This document shows, piece by piece, positions 1-10,805 of a stretch of DNA of 64,000 bases. Every line of letters begins with the position of its first letter. The stretch's first letter is position 1. Origin of the DNA: Adineta vaga. Taxonomy: Eukaryota; Rotifera. The DNA lies in the NCBI GenBank assembly GCA_021613535.1, contig CP075492.1:4836001-4900000 (forward strand), in the 5' to 3' direction. The position numbers were made by a program, and so were the translations under genes. A model generated the notes under the pieces. The model did not search any database. It was not told the DNA's origin and saw only the letters and a list, made by a program, of their open reading frames with translations.

Positions 1-185
1 ACAGAGGTGCTATAGGATGTTGCAACAGAGAATTCAACATTTACAAAAGTAATTTTCATTAATCTCGTGGTGGTTATCCTAGTTGAAGGCTCATCAAGAA
101 TATTTCATATTAATTTATGATATCTATAGAAAATATCATAAATTTTCTACAGATAAACAAATAGAAGGTCGATTTATCGACATTT

Positions 186-392
186 ATGCCATTTACGATT
201 CGGAAAGCTATGCGTTCAGAACGTTTGTTCGTTAAAAATGAAATCAAAACTTGTGCAGCACTCACTTTGCGTCATATGGAATTTGAATTTGTGGAGATTA
301 ATTCAATGCTAACACAAATGACTGGTCGTGTCGGATTTGGTATTGCACCTCCGTACAAGAATGTCCAAATTCAATATGGATATATTCATTAA
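186..392 (+). pseudogene. Cytochrome P450 C-terminal remnant, heme loop destroyed
   Basis: The 68-residue open frame matches the last part of a P450: a heme-loop-like start (PFTIRKAMRSER), the L-helix pattern NEIKTCAALTLRHMEFEF, and the terminal GFGIAPP..VQI strand. In the family the loop reads FxxGxRxCxG. Here the two Gly, the Arg and the heme-ligand Cys are all replaced (R, E, A and R), so heme could not be bound. The upstream frame is closed by a TAG at 162-164 and I see no other P450 exon. It is therefore a relic of the 3' end of a P450 gene, possibly truncated by the window edge. The family call rests on the helix and C-terminal pattern only. Confidence 0.6.
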
Positions 393-499
393 GAATGAGT
401 TTCTTCGTCTTTTTGTTTTAATCAATTAGTAAAGGCGTGATAGGGAAACAACACAACTATTATACACACAACATAGAAAAGTCTAGTAGAACCATCGGA

Positions 500-1468
500 T
501 TAAACACGAGAGTTTTGTAAGATAGCGCCAGTTATCATAGTACCATTTCCAAGATATGTATGTCTTGATATTTTATAATAAACAGTTTTAGCTAATTTAT
601 AAAAATCTCGACGAAATGATTTTGACGCAATAAAATAGGTGTAGAAAGGTATTGTACTATTAGAAAATAATAAGAGGTATGCAATATTAAGTATGAAACC
701 TTCAATTTGTGAATACAGAATACTTTTATTAGATAAACTATTTGAACTAATTATTGTTTCGAGAAGAGTAATTGGATATAATAGTGTCGTAACAATATAG
801 GTAATTATTTCAGCAGAAACAATGAGTAATAAATCTCGATCTTTTCGTTGCAATGTATAATTTCGTGCCATTGGTCGAACACGAATTCGTACTTTCTGTA
901 TATTTTGATAAGTTAAATAACCGAATAGAGCTGATGTGATAGTTGGAAATAGACTAACAAATAGAAGTGCGAAAATAGTTGAATAAATACCAGATGCAGC
1001 ACATCGTCCATTTGTCACGGTTCTCATGAGAGGAACATGTAGAGTAAATACTGACCAAAAAAGAAAAGAAAACAAGATGAAATATTTTGCCCGTTTAATT
1101 GTAGAAAATGCTCGAACATTAATACGAACACTTGTAATCAGAAAACGATCAATACACGCAAATAGAAATATTGTTTTCGCTGTTTGTCCAAGAATATTTA
1201 ATACATAAGCAGATACTTTACAAAAAATTATCGAATTTAGTGTTCCACTACTACAATCAAAAGGAAATATTTGAAAATAAGCATTCACCGTTAAAAATAC
1301 CGCATTGACAACAGCTGCACTTGTTATATAAAATGGACATGCAGTTTTACATTGTCGACTAAACATAATAATGATAAATATATTACCAATATTTCCCATA
1401 ATTGTAAAAATTGCATTTACATAAAGATTGAGTTGATTTTGAATAACTATTAAAGTTGATGAGGCCAT
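500..1468 (-). CDS. Rhodopsin-like (class A) 7TM G-protein-coupled receptor
   Basis: Intronless 322-residue protein with seven hydrophobic segments. The start is a real ATG. TM1 follows a short exposed N-terminus (GNIGNIF, the GN motif of class A). A Cys sits just before TM3 (IIFCKVSAY), as expected for the extracellular disulfide. The DRY-equivalent is CIDRF, and TM7 carries a degenerate NPxxY (NSTIPFY) followed by a short basic tail. This type of short, orphan peptide-receptor-like GPCR is heavily expanded in bdelloid rotifers. The ligand cannot be told from sequence. It is probably a plasma-membrane receptor. No defects seen. Confidence 0.85.
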   Translation of the reverse strand: MASSTLIVIQNQLNLYVNAIFTIMGNIGNIFIIIMFSRQCKTACPFYITSAAVVNAVFLTVNAYFQIFPFDCSSGTLNSIIFCKVSAYVLNILGQTAKTIFLFACIDRFLITSVRINVRAFSTIKRAKYFILFSFLFWSVFTLHVPLMRTVTNGRCAASGIYSTIFALLFVSLFPTITSALFGYLTYQNIQKVRIRVRPMARNYTLQRKDRDLLLIVSAEIITYIVTTLLYPITLLETIISSNSLSNKSILYSQIEGFILNIAYLLLFSNSTIPFYTYFIASKSFRRDFYKLAKTVYYKISRHTYLGNGTMITGAILQNSRV

Positions 1469-2804
1469 TTGTTCGTTTATAATGATTACAAATTATTTAA
1501 GATACAATTAAACAACTGTTTTTATCTAGAAATTAAAACAAAACTAAAAATAATACAGTATACTTTGATGATTAGTCGTTGAACTTTGCTTATGTTTTCT
1601 ATCTCTCGCATATATGAATGTAATAAGTAATAAAATCATGTATTTTGAACAACTTTTGTTCTACCCATATTTTTTATCCAAGACACTTTCTTGTGTTCGA
1701 CATATGTAAATCAATTCGTTACATTTAATCACGATTTTATGAAAAGTCTTTTTCTAATGTATATGTCAAATACAGAAAAACAAATTCAATTTGATAAACT
1801 TGCCTATAGCATACCGGCTGCTTTCCAAGACGAAATACACCATGTTCTCAAAATTGAAACAGTTGAGATATATATTCTCTTCTTCTTCTTTTCCTCTGTT
1901 TATATATACATTGGCAAACATAAGTAATACACTTAGCTTTTTACATTTGATTATCTCATAGATAAGACTTACACCTCATATTTATAGAGCAGTTATATAC
2001 TTTTATCGGCGAAGTCTTTTACGAAACCCTCAAAACAAACGTATCGAAGCGCATTTAACTTGTCAATCTTATTCTCAACATAATTAAATGTAAGAAAAAT
2101 CAGACGCATCACTTAATTCCATTAGAAGGACATATGAGTTCATAATAATTCGAACTTTTATTGTTTTATGAAGAAACTATAATCTGTAAATGAACTGTTT
2201 TCTATAATTTTTCTACTCCCATTTGTTCTCAAAGTGTAAACTTCACATCGGAAGAAATCGGCAATGAATAGAAAGAATATTATATACTTCCTTGCTTTTA
2301 TATAATTTTAGATTATCCGTTCTTGTTTTAATTAAAAATAGTCGTCATTGCATTTGATTACTTATTATCTCTACTTCATATTCCTAATGTGTCTATGATG
2401 AGCAGCAGATGAGATGTTCTAATTAGATCTTATTTATATTCCCAACATTGATTACTCTCATGTCCTAAATATAGTACATATCAAGTTTCCTTCACATCTC
2501 TTTTTTGCTCAACTTTTTATCAATCGTTAACATATTCGATCGAATGTAAACTTTTGAAAAAAATGCATCAATATGCAAAGAATAGTATCATTTGCATTTC
2601 TTTTGTTTTTATAGTACTCAGCTGTCTGGTAAATTGTATTCTATGATTTATTAATCATTCTGAGTAGAATTTTCAAGTCAAGTTTATTTGATATGTTTAC
2701 ATTGAACAATACTTAGATTTGAACTAAGACTTGTATTTTAGGAATCAACACTGCATTCGTAAATGATATATTTATAATATGCATGTTAACTATTTTTTGT
2801 ATAG
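1469..2804. other. AT-rich intergenic stretch, no supported gene
   Basis: About 1.3 kb upstream of the minus-strand GPCR. A 78-residue open frame at 1691-1927 has no recognisable motif and ends in low-complexity Phe/Tyr-rich sequence. I do not count it as a gene. The stretch presumably holds the GPCR promoter. Confidence 0.5.
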
Positions 2805-2936
2805 GATGGTCTCACCGATGCCCTGCATCATACACGAGACTTGCACACGACTTCTGTTTTACTGTATGGAAAAGTTTTAGTTACCGGCGGTGAGAATGAT
2901 AATGGTTGGCTTTTGAACAATGTAGAATTATATTAA
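2805..2936 (+). pseudogene. Single kelch-repeat remnant (terminal exon)
   Basis: After a good 3' splice site (a T-rich tract ending in tatag at 2804) the frame reads a kelch blade: TRDLHTTSVLLYGKVLVTGG, then an NNVELY strand and an immediate stop. The order H-T-[AS]..L..GKVLV.GG....ELY is the classic kelch/galactose-oxidase-like blade found in many rotifer multi-kelch proteins. No upstream blades are visible, so this is a leftover exon or the end of a degraded gene. A second scrap of the same kind lies near 51.6 kb. Confidence 0.5.
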
Positions 2937-3659
2937 CCATTTTTGAATAAGAGATAAGCATAATGCAAATCTTTCTGATATTTGATAGAATTAGTCTCTC
3001 TTGAAAATGCAAATGTTTGCGATGGAAGAATATCACACATAAGACAAGTGAGCAAAACAGTCTGAAGATGTCTGTAGAATTCTATCTTATCTATTTTCAT
3101 CGTGACCAATGCAGTTCACATTCATTCTGTTATCTAAAGACAATAATAGCGATTTGATAGTTAGTTTTTTCGAAAGAAAACATTCTAGATTATTTCAATA
3201 GTACTAGTCAGATCTACTTCCTATTAGCTTTGTATAACTTCAACAATATAAAAGGGAATCTGTGAAGATTGAATTCTGAACATTGCCTGATTTAATAACA
3301 TATTTTAATTTATGTACATGTCGATGAATAAAGTATACTTTTATCAAACAATTTACTGAAATTTTTTAAATAAATAACAACAGAAAAAGAAATGTTATCA
3401 GTTATCGAAATATCTAAATATAACAATAGTAGAAAGATTTATTTTCACTTTATGGATATGGTTATAAACGGATCATAGGATCCGTATTATTCAATGCTTA
3501 TCCTCACAAGACATCGAGTTTTGTTGTTTTTCTTCTGAAAGCAGAGGAAAATGCACATCTGCTTCTCATTCCCATTGATAAAAAAATCGACTTTGCAATC
3601 AGAATAGTGATTCTATTTGTCAATCTTGATTTCTTTCTCATAAGCTTCATATTTCAGAG
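2937..3659. other. Intergenic, nothing recognised
   Basis: AT-rich sequence between the kelch relic and the M23 peptidase promoter. No open frame or repeat worth naming. Confidence 0.5.
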
Positions 3660-3667
3660 TATAAATA
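3660..3667 (+). promoter_or_regulatory. TATA-box-like element of the M23 peptidase gene
   Basis: TATAAATA lies 38 bp before the ATG at 3705, a plausible core promoter with a very short 5' UTR. Position only; not verified. Confidence 0.35.
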
Positions 3668-3704
3668 TCCAATCTGCACGTTTTTATGCATAACATCAAA
3701 TCAC

Positions 3705-4148
3705 ATGATGACTAAACTGTTCTTCGTTTCACTTCTTGCACTTTGTGCAGTCGTCGTCGTCGCTCATTTACCTATTCCAAGTAAACCAGTTACCACTCCA
3801 TTTGGTAAAAAAGGTAGTTGGGCAGCTGGCTATCATACCGGTGATGATTATGCTTGTCCCGTTGGAACAAGTGTTCGTGCTACAGCTAGCGGTACAGTCA
3901 TCAATGCAAATTGGGGTGCTGACTACGGTACACATGTTGTTGTTGAATCTCCTGATAAAATTCGTCAACTCTATGCACATTTAAGTAAGAAATCAGTCAG
4001 TGCTGGACAAAAGGTTTCAGCTGGACAAGAAATTGGAAAAAGTGGAAATACAGGACGATCAACTGGTCCACATCTTCACTACGAAGAACGAGTTTCTCCA
4101 TATGCATATAGAAATCATCGAAAACCACAATTAAACAAGGCACATTAG
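3705..4148 (+). CDS. Secreted M23 (LytM-type) metallopeptidase, likely bacterial origin
   Basis: Intronless 147-residue protein. A signal peptide (about residues 1-20, LFFVSLLALCAVVVV) is followed directly by an M23 domain. The zinc and catalytic residues are all present: H44 and D48 in YHTGDDYA, H92 in LYAHLS, and the HxH pair H123/H125 in GPHLHYE. M23 enzymes cleave peptide cross-links in bacterial peptidoglycan. A secreted animal copy would most likely act in bacterial digestion or defence. It is close to a minimal stand-alone M23 domain, lacks introns while its neighbours have them, and belongs to a mainly bacterial family, so horizontal acquisition is the simplest reading. A second Met follows the first (MM); either could be the start. 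Confidence 0.9.
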   Translation: MMTKLFFVSLLALCAVVVVAHLPIPSKPVTTPFGKKGSWAAGYHTGDDYACPVGTSVRATASGTVINANWGADYGTHVVVESPDKIRQLYAHLSKKSVSAGQKVSAGQEIGKSGNTGRSTGPHLHYEERVSPYAYRNHRKPQLNKAH

Positions 4149-4194
4149 AAAAGATATTTTTCTAAAGTTTCATTTCGAAATGTTTATGCTTTCA

Positions 4195-4200
4195 AATAAA
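4195..4200 (+). terminator. Polyadenylation signal AATAAA of the M23 gene
   Basis: Canonical AATAAA about 46 bp after the peptidase stop codon. Confidence 0.6.
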
Positions 4201-4501
4201 ACTTATAATAATGATTCATATAATATCTTTATTATATCAATGTCTCTTCAAATACAATTCTATGGTAATAATATATAGATTTGTTTCATAGTGTCGGAAA
4301 AAATGAAGACGATAGTGAATAGTTTATTGACTTTTGTTCTATTACATCTGCAAGACTAATATTACATACGTGTCACAATTCTTAAATGTTACTTGATCTC
4401 TTTCCATCAAATCTATATATATATGTCATGACTGATTATAATACTAGTAGATTTTTTTTCTTCCCAATTATTTGTTTCTAAGAGTAAAGACAATTATAGT
4501 A

Positions 4502-7500
4502 ATGAAGATAATAAAAACAATACTCTTCGTAATTATATTTCCGTTAGTTGATGTAACTGTCTATTTATATAATACTATTGATAATCCTTCAGTCGAATTC
4601 TATGATTGTATTCAACACGAAGATTTGTTTTATTGTTTACGTCCAAAAGAACCAATAACGTTGAATCGAAGCAATAATCAGTATGAAATGTGATAATGAT
4701 GGAATTGAACATTTATTCTCAGAACTTCAGTTTAAAAATATCAGTATCAGCATGGTATTACATCAATATAATTCAAGTGTTACAGCAGCTGAACAATATG
4801 CTCACTATCTGAAAAATTCAAATCAAGTTGACGATTATCTATGTGAATGTACAAATCCTAAATCATTTGGAACATATTGTGAATATTTGTTATTTGAAGG
4901 TACAACATTCGCGGAAACTCTTAGTTTACAGACGATGATAAAAGAAAATAATTTACCTGACGTTCAGTTCTATGGTAAAATTGTCTGTTATGAAACATTA
5001 AAATGTTATTCAGGTCTTCTATGTTTGGATTGGAGAGATATATGCGATGGTCTTCAACAATGTATGTTCGGATTAGATGAAGAACATTGTGATAAACTCG
5101 AATATAATGAATGTGAAGATGATGAATATCGATGTATGAATGGTATGTGTATTCCGGAAGAATATTTTCTTGATGGACAGTTGGATTGTTTGGATTGGAG
5201 TGATGAAATTGCCTATTATGATGATTTAAATTGTGCAAAACAAAGTGCTAGTATGCAATGTGATGATCGAATTTGTCCACCATATGAATTTTCGTGCGGT
5301 GATGGACAATGTATTTCTGATCGATTTGATTTTCAAATTAAACAAGGAGATAAAACAGAATGTCGAAGTCGTCGGGAACAATTTTTTATCTGTGAAACAC
5401 ATTATATCAAAGATATGTGGACATTATCTAGTGGACGTTGCTTCGAAGGACATAAATATGAAGAATCAACTATGATCAATCGTACTTGTATTGAAGAATG
5501 TCAATACATTCTATTATGTGATTTAGCTGGAGCAATTGAAGCAAATTGCCCTTGTGGTGGAAATAATACCTATTGCAATGATGAACTCAGGAGTGTATGT
5601 TCTTCTAATTATACTCAATATCCAAAAGAAGGAATAATGGCTCCATATGTTTTATTTATGTATCCAACCAACTATTCATTAAGACCCAGTTTCATGTGGA
5701 TCAATGGAACAATAAAATGTGATGGAATAGCTACTTTTATCCCTGGCATTGAACTTATATTCAATTCTCAACTTCGTCAAGTGCAAGAATATATATGTCA
5801 ATGGGCAAGAAATAGGTCTTCATCGAATAATCATTCTGTTCATCAATGCTACTATCAACACTCTTTGAGTTTCAATAACCATCCGTATAATATGACTAAT
5901 ATCTGTAATAATTCAACTACATGTGTTTCATTATATCGAATTAAAGATGGATTTATGAACTGTCTGGATAATATGGATGAAATGACGAATATATCTGTAT
6001 CGGAAATATGCTCTCATCTCGAACGTTATCGTTTTCGATGTTCAGTGAATGAACCTACGTGTTTAACTGTTAATACTCTTGGCAATCATCATCAAGATTG
6101 TACAAATAAATTTGATGAACTCTGGTTCGGTACAAAAACTAAAATAAATGAAATTCGTTGCAATGCGGTATCGAAAGATCAATGTCAAATGCTTCGACAA
6201 TACATTGAAAAATCGTGGACAACAGATCATATAAACGAAGTTACTGGACAATATCAAATTCCATTTCATTACTATTGTGATACATTCTGGGATTTAGGTA
6301 CGAAAGACGATGAAAATTTAATTGAATGTAAACATCGGTGGATTTGTTCGAATAACCAATGGCAATGTAATACTGGACAGTGTATTGATGAAAAATGGGT
6401 ATTGGATGGAGAATGGGATTGTTCCGATGGATCGGATGAAGGTGATATTTTTTTCCATCGATTTCTCCACAGAATCTACCTGTTATAGAGCTTGTCGAGC
6501 TAATGAATCGATTTACAACGTTAAACACAACGATTCCATTTTCAAAAATTTGCAATTTGAAAACTGAATTTCCATGTCTTGTAGTCAATATTTCTGAATC
6601 AGTAACGAATTTTACACGTCATCATCTTTGTATCAGTCGTCAACAGATTGGCGATGATCGTATTGATTGTTATGGAGGTATCGATGAACGCAACAGAATG
6701 ACACATTGTGATCAATCAACAATGCTTGGATATGATTTTAAATGTAATTCAAACGTTCAATGTATTCCCTATCGAGATCATTGCTTTGGACAACGATGTG
6801 AGAATAGTTTAGATGATCATTTCTGGTGTCATCTCCGACAAAATTTACATAGTTGTTATAATTTTTCGGATGCCGTATGTTTTAATAAAGAATGCATTCG
6901 ACAAGGACGATGTAATGGAAAAATAGATTGTCTATTTGGTGAAGATGAATATATGTGTGAACATCAAAGTGTTATAAAATCAACAGGTTCACATTATCGT
7001 CAAGATAAAGAAATTGGGGTCAAAAAAACGGAACGTAAACTTCAATTAATTCATTTTCCGACAAATTCGAATATTACTAAAATAACGATGAATTCTACTT
7101 CTGTCACAGAATCACTATTTATGGGACCATTGGATCTTATTTCAACACGAATTATTTATGAATGTAATCGAGGTATTGGTATACGAATGCATACGAATTC
7201 CATTGCTTGTTTCTGTCCACCACAATATTATGGTGATAGATGTGAATTTCATACTGATCGCATCATTGTACTTCTTCACCTGAATTATTCTGAATCGATT
7301 TATGCAATGATTACCGATGATAAATTAGTTCTCAAAATATTAGTTCTCTTGCTTTTCAACAACGAAACAATTGCTAATCATCTTTTTCATTCTCGACCGA
7401 CAAATGAACTACACACTTTTTCAAAGAAAACAATACATTTTCTCTATTCCCGTGCAACTCGATTTCTTCTACATAAACAACAACGATATGAAAATCATTC

Positions 7501-9936
7501 AAATATCATTAATGAACAGCCCTATTCAATTCGTATCGAAATATATGAAAGACAGACTTCGGAAATGCCATTACGTATTGCAGTTTGGCAATATCCAATC
7601 TATTTTGATTATTTACCTGTATTTCGTTTCGCTAAAGTTCTTCGTTTCTCAACATTAACTACGAAACATAATCCTTGCTCCAACAATCCTTGTAACAACA
7701 ATCAAGAGTGTTATCCATTACTAAATGAGAGATCGAAATATATCTGTCTTTGTAAAAGCAATTTTACAGGAGAAAATTGTTCTATCGAAAATCAGATTTG
7801 TACTAGTGGTTACTGTTCATTTGGATCAATATGTAAACCAGATTATCAAGGAGTATTACTTGGAAATCAATTACCTTATTGTATTTGTCCATTTAATCGA
7901 TTTGGTGAACGATGTTATTTGACATATGATCAATGTATATATTTAAATCGTTGCAAAAATAATGGAACTTGTTTTCCAGCTTCGAAACCTGATAGTTATC
8001 AATGTTTATGTACTGATCAATATTATGGTAGAAATTGTCATTTGAAAAAATCAGAAACGACATTACATATAAATAAGACTGTTAGTTATAGTGCAGCTGT
8101 TATTCAATATTTTGATATTGATTTTCTTTTAATGAATCTTGTACTTGCTCAACAAGAAGTTTATCAAACACTTCCTGCATTCCATTATTATCGACATACA
8201 CAAAATACAGCACCAGAACTTATTCTAATCAAACTATACTCTCAAGAAATCAATGTTCCTGCTGAAATTTATCTACTTTCTGTTCATATCGATGTAACGT
8301 CCATTTCTGCAACTACTCAAATAATCGAACAAAATCGATGTGTAGATGTTCATTCATTGATTTCTGACAATATCACAGATATTTCTGACAATTACTTTCC
8401 AATTATATATCATAATATCTGCCAGAAAAATGAGAATCTACTGTGTTTTAAAGACGATGTCTACCTATGTATCTGTAGTGAAGAGCACAATCGAGTTGAT
8501 TGTTTTACTTATGACAAACATCTTGATCAATGTTTCGATTGTTTAACCAATGGTCGTTGTATAAAAGGAAATCGAACTCAAATGAATCATTTTCTGTGTC
8601 TATGTCCGCCATGTTACTCCGGAGCTAGATGTCAATTCAATTCAAATTCATTTGCATTTACTCTTGATCAACTCTTCTTCGTAGATCTTACTTCAACAAA
8701 ATCGAAGATCCTTATGTATTTATTAATCATCTTTTCCATCATTATGTTTCTGATTGCATTACCAAATAATATCTTCTCGTTTATGACATTTCGTCGACAA
8801 AAATGTCTTTCTAGTGGTATTGGTCAATATCTATTTTGTATGAGTGTTGTCAATCAAATTAATATATGTGTTCTCGTCGCACGTCTCATACATTTAACTG
8901 TTATCATCACGGGTATCAATGGAAATCAAACTATTGATAATATTCTTTGTAAAGTATTGAATTACTCATTGACATGTTCTACACGTATGGTCTATTGGTT
9001 AGTATCATTTGTCGCAGTTGATCGCGTGTATACAGTCGTCTTTTTAAGAGGGCAATGGCTGAAAAAACCTTATATCGCTCGTCGTTTGTTAGTACTGACA
9101 TTTACCTTACTTGCTATCTCTGGTGCATATGAACTCACATTTATGAAAGTCATTCAAATGAATAATATGAATAGTCGTAGCAGTATGTGTGTCATTGAGC
9201 TACCGTTGACTTATCAAAATATGTGGATACGTATTCATCAGATTGTGTCAATTCTAAACTTTATTTTACCGTTAGTAATCAATATTTGTTGCACTATTAC
9301 AATTATTTATATAATTATTCAAACAAAGATGAATATTCGTACATCAGATAATTGTAAGTATCAATATCATTTCGATTGTCATCATTAAGAGTATTATTCT
9401 TCAAATATAGTTCTCAATGCAGACACAGGAGAACAGCAGCAAAATCAATCCGTTGAAAATAATTATAGGAAAAATGCCTTTCAAATTTCAGGTAATGAAT
9501 ATTTCCGAATATGTCTTAAAATAACATTGAATACTTTTTAGAGGATATAAAAACAAAAGAAACACGTTATCGATTTAATGTATTACGTGATGTATTAAAT
9601 GATCATAAAGAAATGATCGCACGACCTGCTGTTACACTTGTTCCTTCCATGTTTTCATTGTTTTCAATGCCAATCTTCATTGCTTCATTCTCACTTGGAT
9701 GTCAAAATCTAGAAAATAATCCCATTCGTTATCTTTTAATTGTATTATATTTCATCTCATTTATTCCTCAAATGATTACTTTCTTTCTCTATGTATATCC
9801 ATCTTCACTTTATTTTAATGAATGGCGTTTAACAAATATCGGTCAACGGTTATCAACTTCTCGAGAACAAAGTCATCAACAAAATACCGCATTAATTTAC
9901 ACTATTAAGGAAGAAATATTAGATAATGCCTTATAG
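4502..9936 (+). CDS. Giant LDLa/EGF adhesion-like 7TM receptor, two frame breaks
   Basis: Three coding blocks form one gene. The ATG at 4502 begins a signal peptide (MKIIKTILFVIIFPL). Then come LDL-receptor class A modules (near 4984-5090, 5103-5200, 5275-5365, 5911-5990, 6336-6440 and 6850-6955; best DGEWDCSDGSDE), EGF-like modules (near 7160-7245, 7670-7780, 7795-7910, 7930-8040 and 8530-8630), and a rhodopsin-like 7TM domain from about 8700 with AVDRVY as DRY-equivalent. Introns at 9354-9410 and 9492-9541 keep phase and connect TM5 to TM6-TM7 (end 9936). The frame breaks near 4683 and again near 6455-6490 with no credible intron, so the locus is either mutated or has assembly indels. Receptors with this layout are a bdelloid expansion; ligands are unknown. 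Confidence 0.8.
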
Positions 9937-10273
9937 GATGTGAATGATATTCGACATGTTTAATACGCAAACTCATTCATTTTCTTTTTCATAGCTTTTG
10001 TTTGTTTGAATAAAATCAAGCAAGAAGAGATGCCGTCTCTTTAATATCGTATAAAATTATATGATTGTGAGGAATAAACCAAGTTTGATTTAAACAACAC
10101 AAAAGAATGATATGAGAAAATTCCGAAATCGTTAAAATTTTCTTCTTGCAATTCATTTGACACACTGAAACTTTAATCTTAACCAAATAGAAAGAAAGAA
10201 AAACTGCATATATAATGCTTGCCATTTTTCTTCTTCATTCAAAACAAAAACATCATAACAACATCGCTCTGCT
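9937..10273. other. Short intergenic stretch
   Basis: No supported gene. A 69-residue minus-strand open frame here has no domain features and is probably chance. Confidence 0.5.
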
Positions 10274-10603
10274 ATGCTAGATGCAGCCATCAAAAGATTA
10301 TTGTATGATTCATGCTCTGGTAACCATTATGCAACCTTTAGAAACCATTTATCTTTATCAGAAATTAATACACCTTTGGATGATGAAGACAACACTGCTT
10401 TGCACATTGCAACATTTCATGGTTATGCAGATATTATTCGTTTGTTATTACGCTACCATGCAAATCGAACTGTAGTAAATAATGAAGGAAAAACTCCTGA
10501 GCAGATGATAACCGATGAGGATATCAAACAGATGTTCGAAAGCAGCTCTCTTCAATTTGCATCGACTCCTACAGATAATCAAATTGAATGTGATCGACGT
10601 TAA
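10274..10603 (+). CDS. Small ankyrin-repeat protein
   Basis: A 109-residue intronless frame from an ATG. It contains one clear ankyrin repeat (DDEDNTALHIATFHGYADII, then RLLLRYHANRTVVN) and the start of the next (NEGKTPEQMI), preceded by a helical segment that looks like a degenerate first repeat. Ankyrin repeats mediate protein-protein contacts; no partner is evident. The C-terminal 30 residues are polar and unstructured. It could be a free-standing adaptor or a fragment of a longer ankyrin protein. An AATAAA lies at about 10685. Confidence 0.7.
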   Translation: MLDAAIKRLLYDSCSGNHYATFRNHLSLSEINTPLDDEDNTALHIATFHGYADIIRLLLRYHANRTVVNNEGKTPEQMITDEDIKQMFESSSLQFASTPTDNQIECDRR

Positions 10604-10805
10604 CAAACAGATCTTTCGTGAGGATGTGGATGAGGAAGACAAATAAACACTCACACCCGTCTTTCATACACATTGCTAATTCGGAATAAACAAGAACTTT
10701 TATATATATTTTTCTCTCGTAATATTTCATTTATGGTATTAATTTTACTTTTCGTGTTGAAACAACTTCTAAATATAAGCGATGATACAATCGTATAAAT
10801 GACTT

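Noticed and set aside
1691-1927. 78-residue plus-strand frame
   Set aside because: Ends in a low-complexity Phe/Tyr run and shows no family features.
6455-6490. A 34-bp intron joining the two large receptor frames
   Set aside because: It is far shorter than the about 45-100-bp introns elsewhere in the window; a frameshift is the simpler reading.
10016-10225. 69-residue minus-strand frame
   Set aside because: No signal, domain or neighbour support; chance frame in AT-rich DNA.
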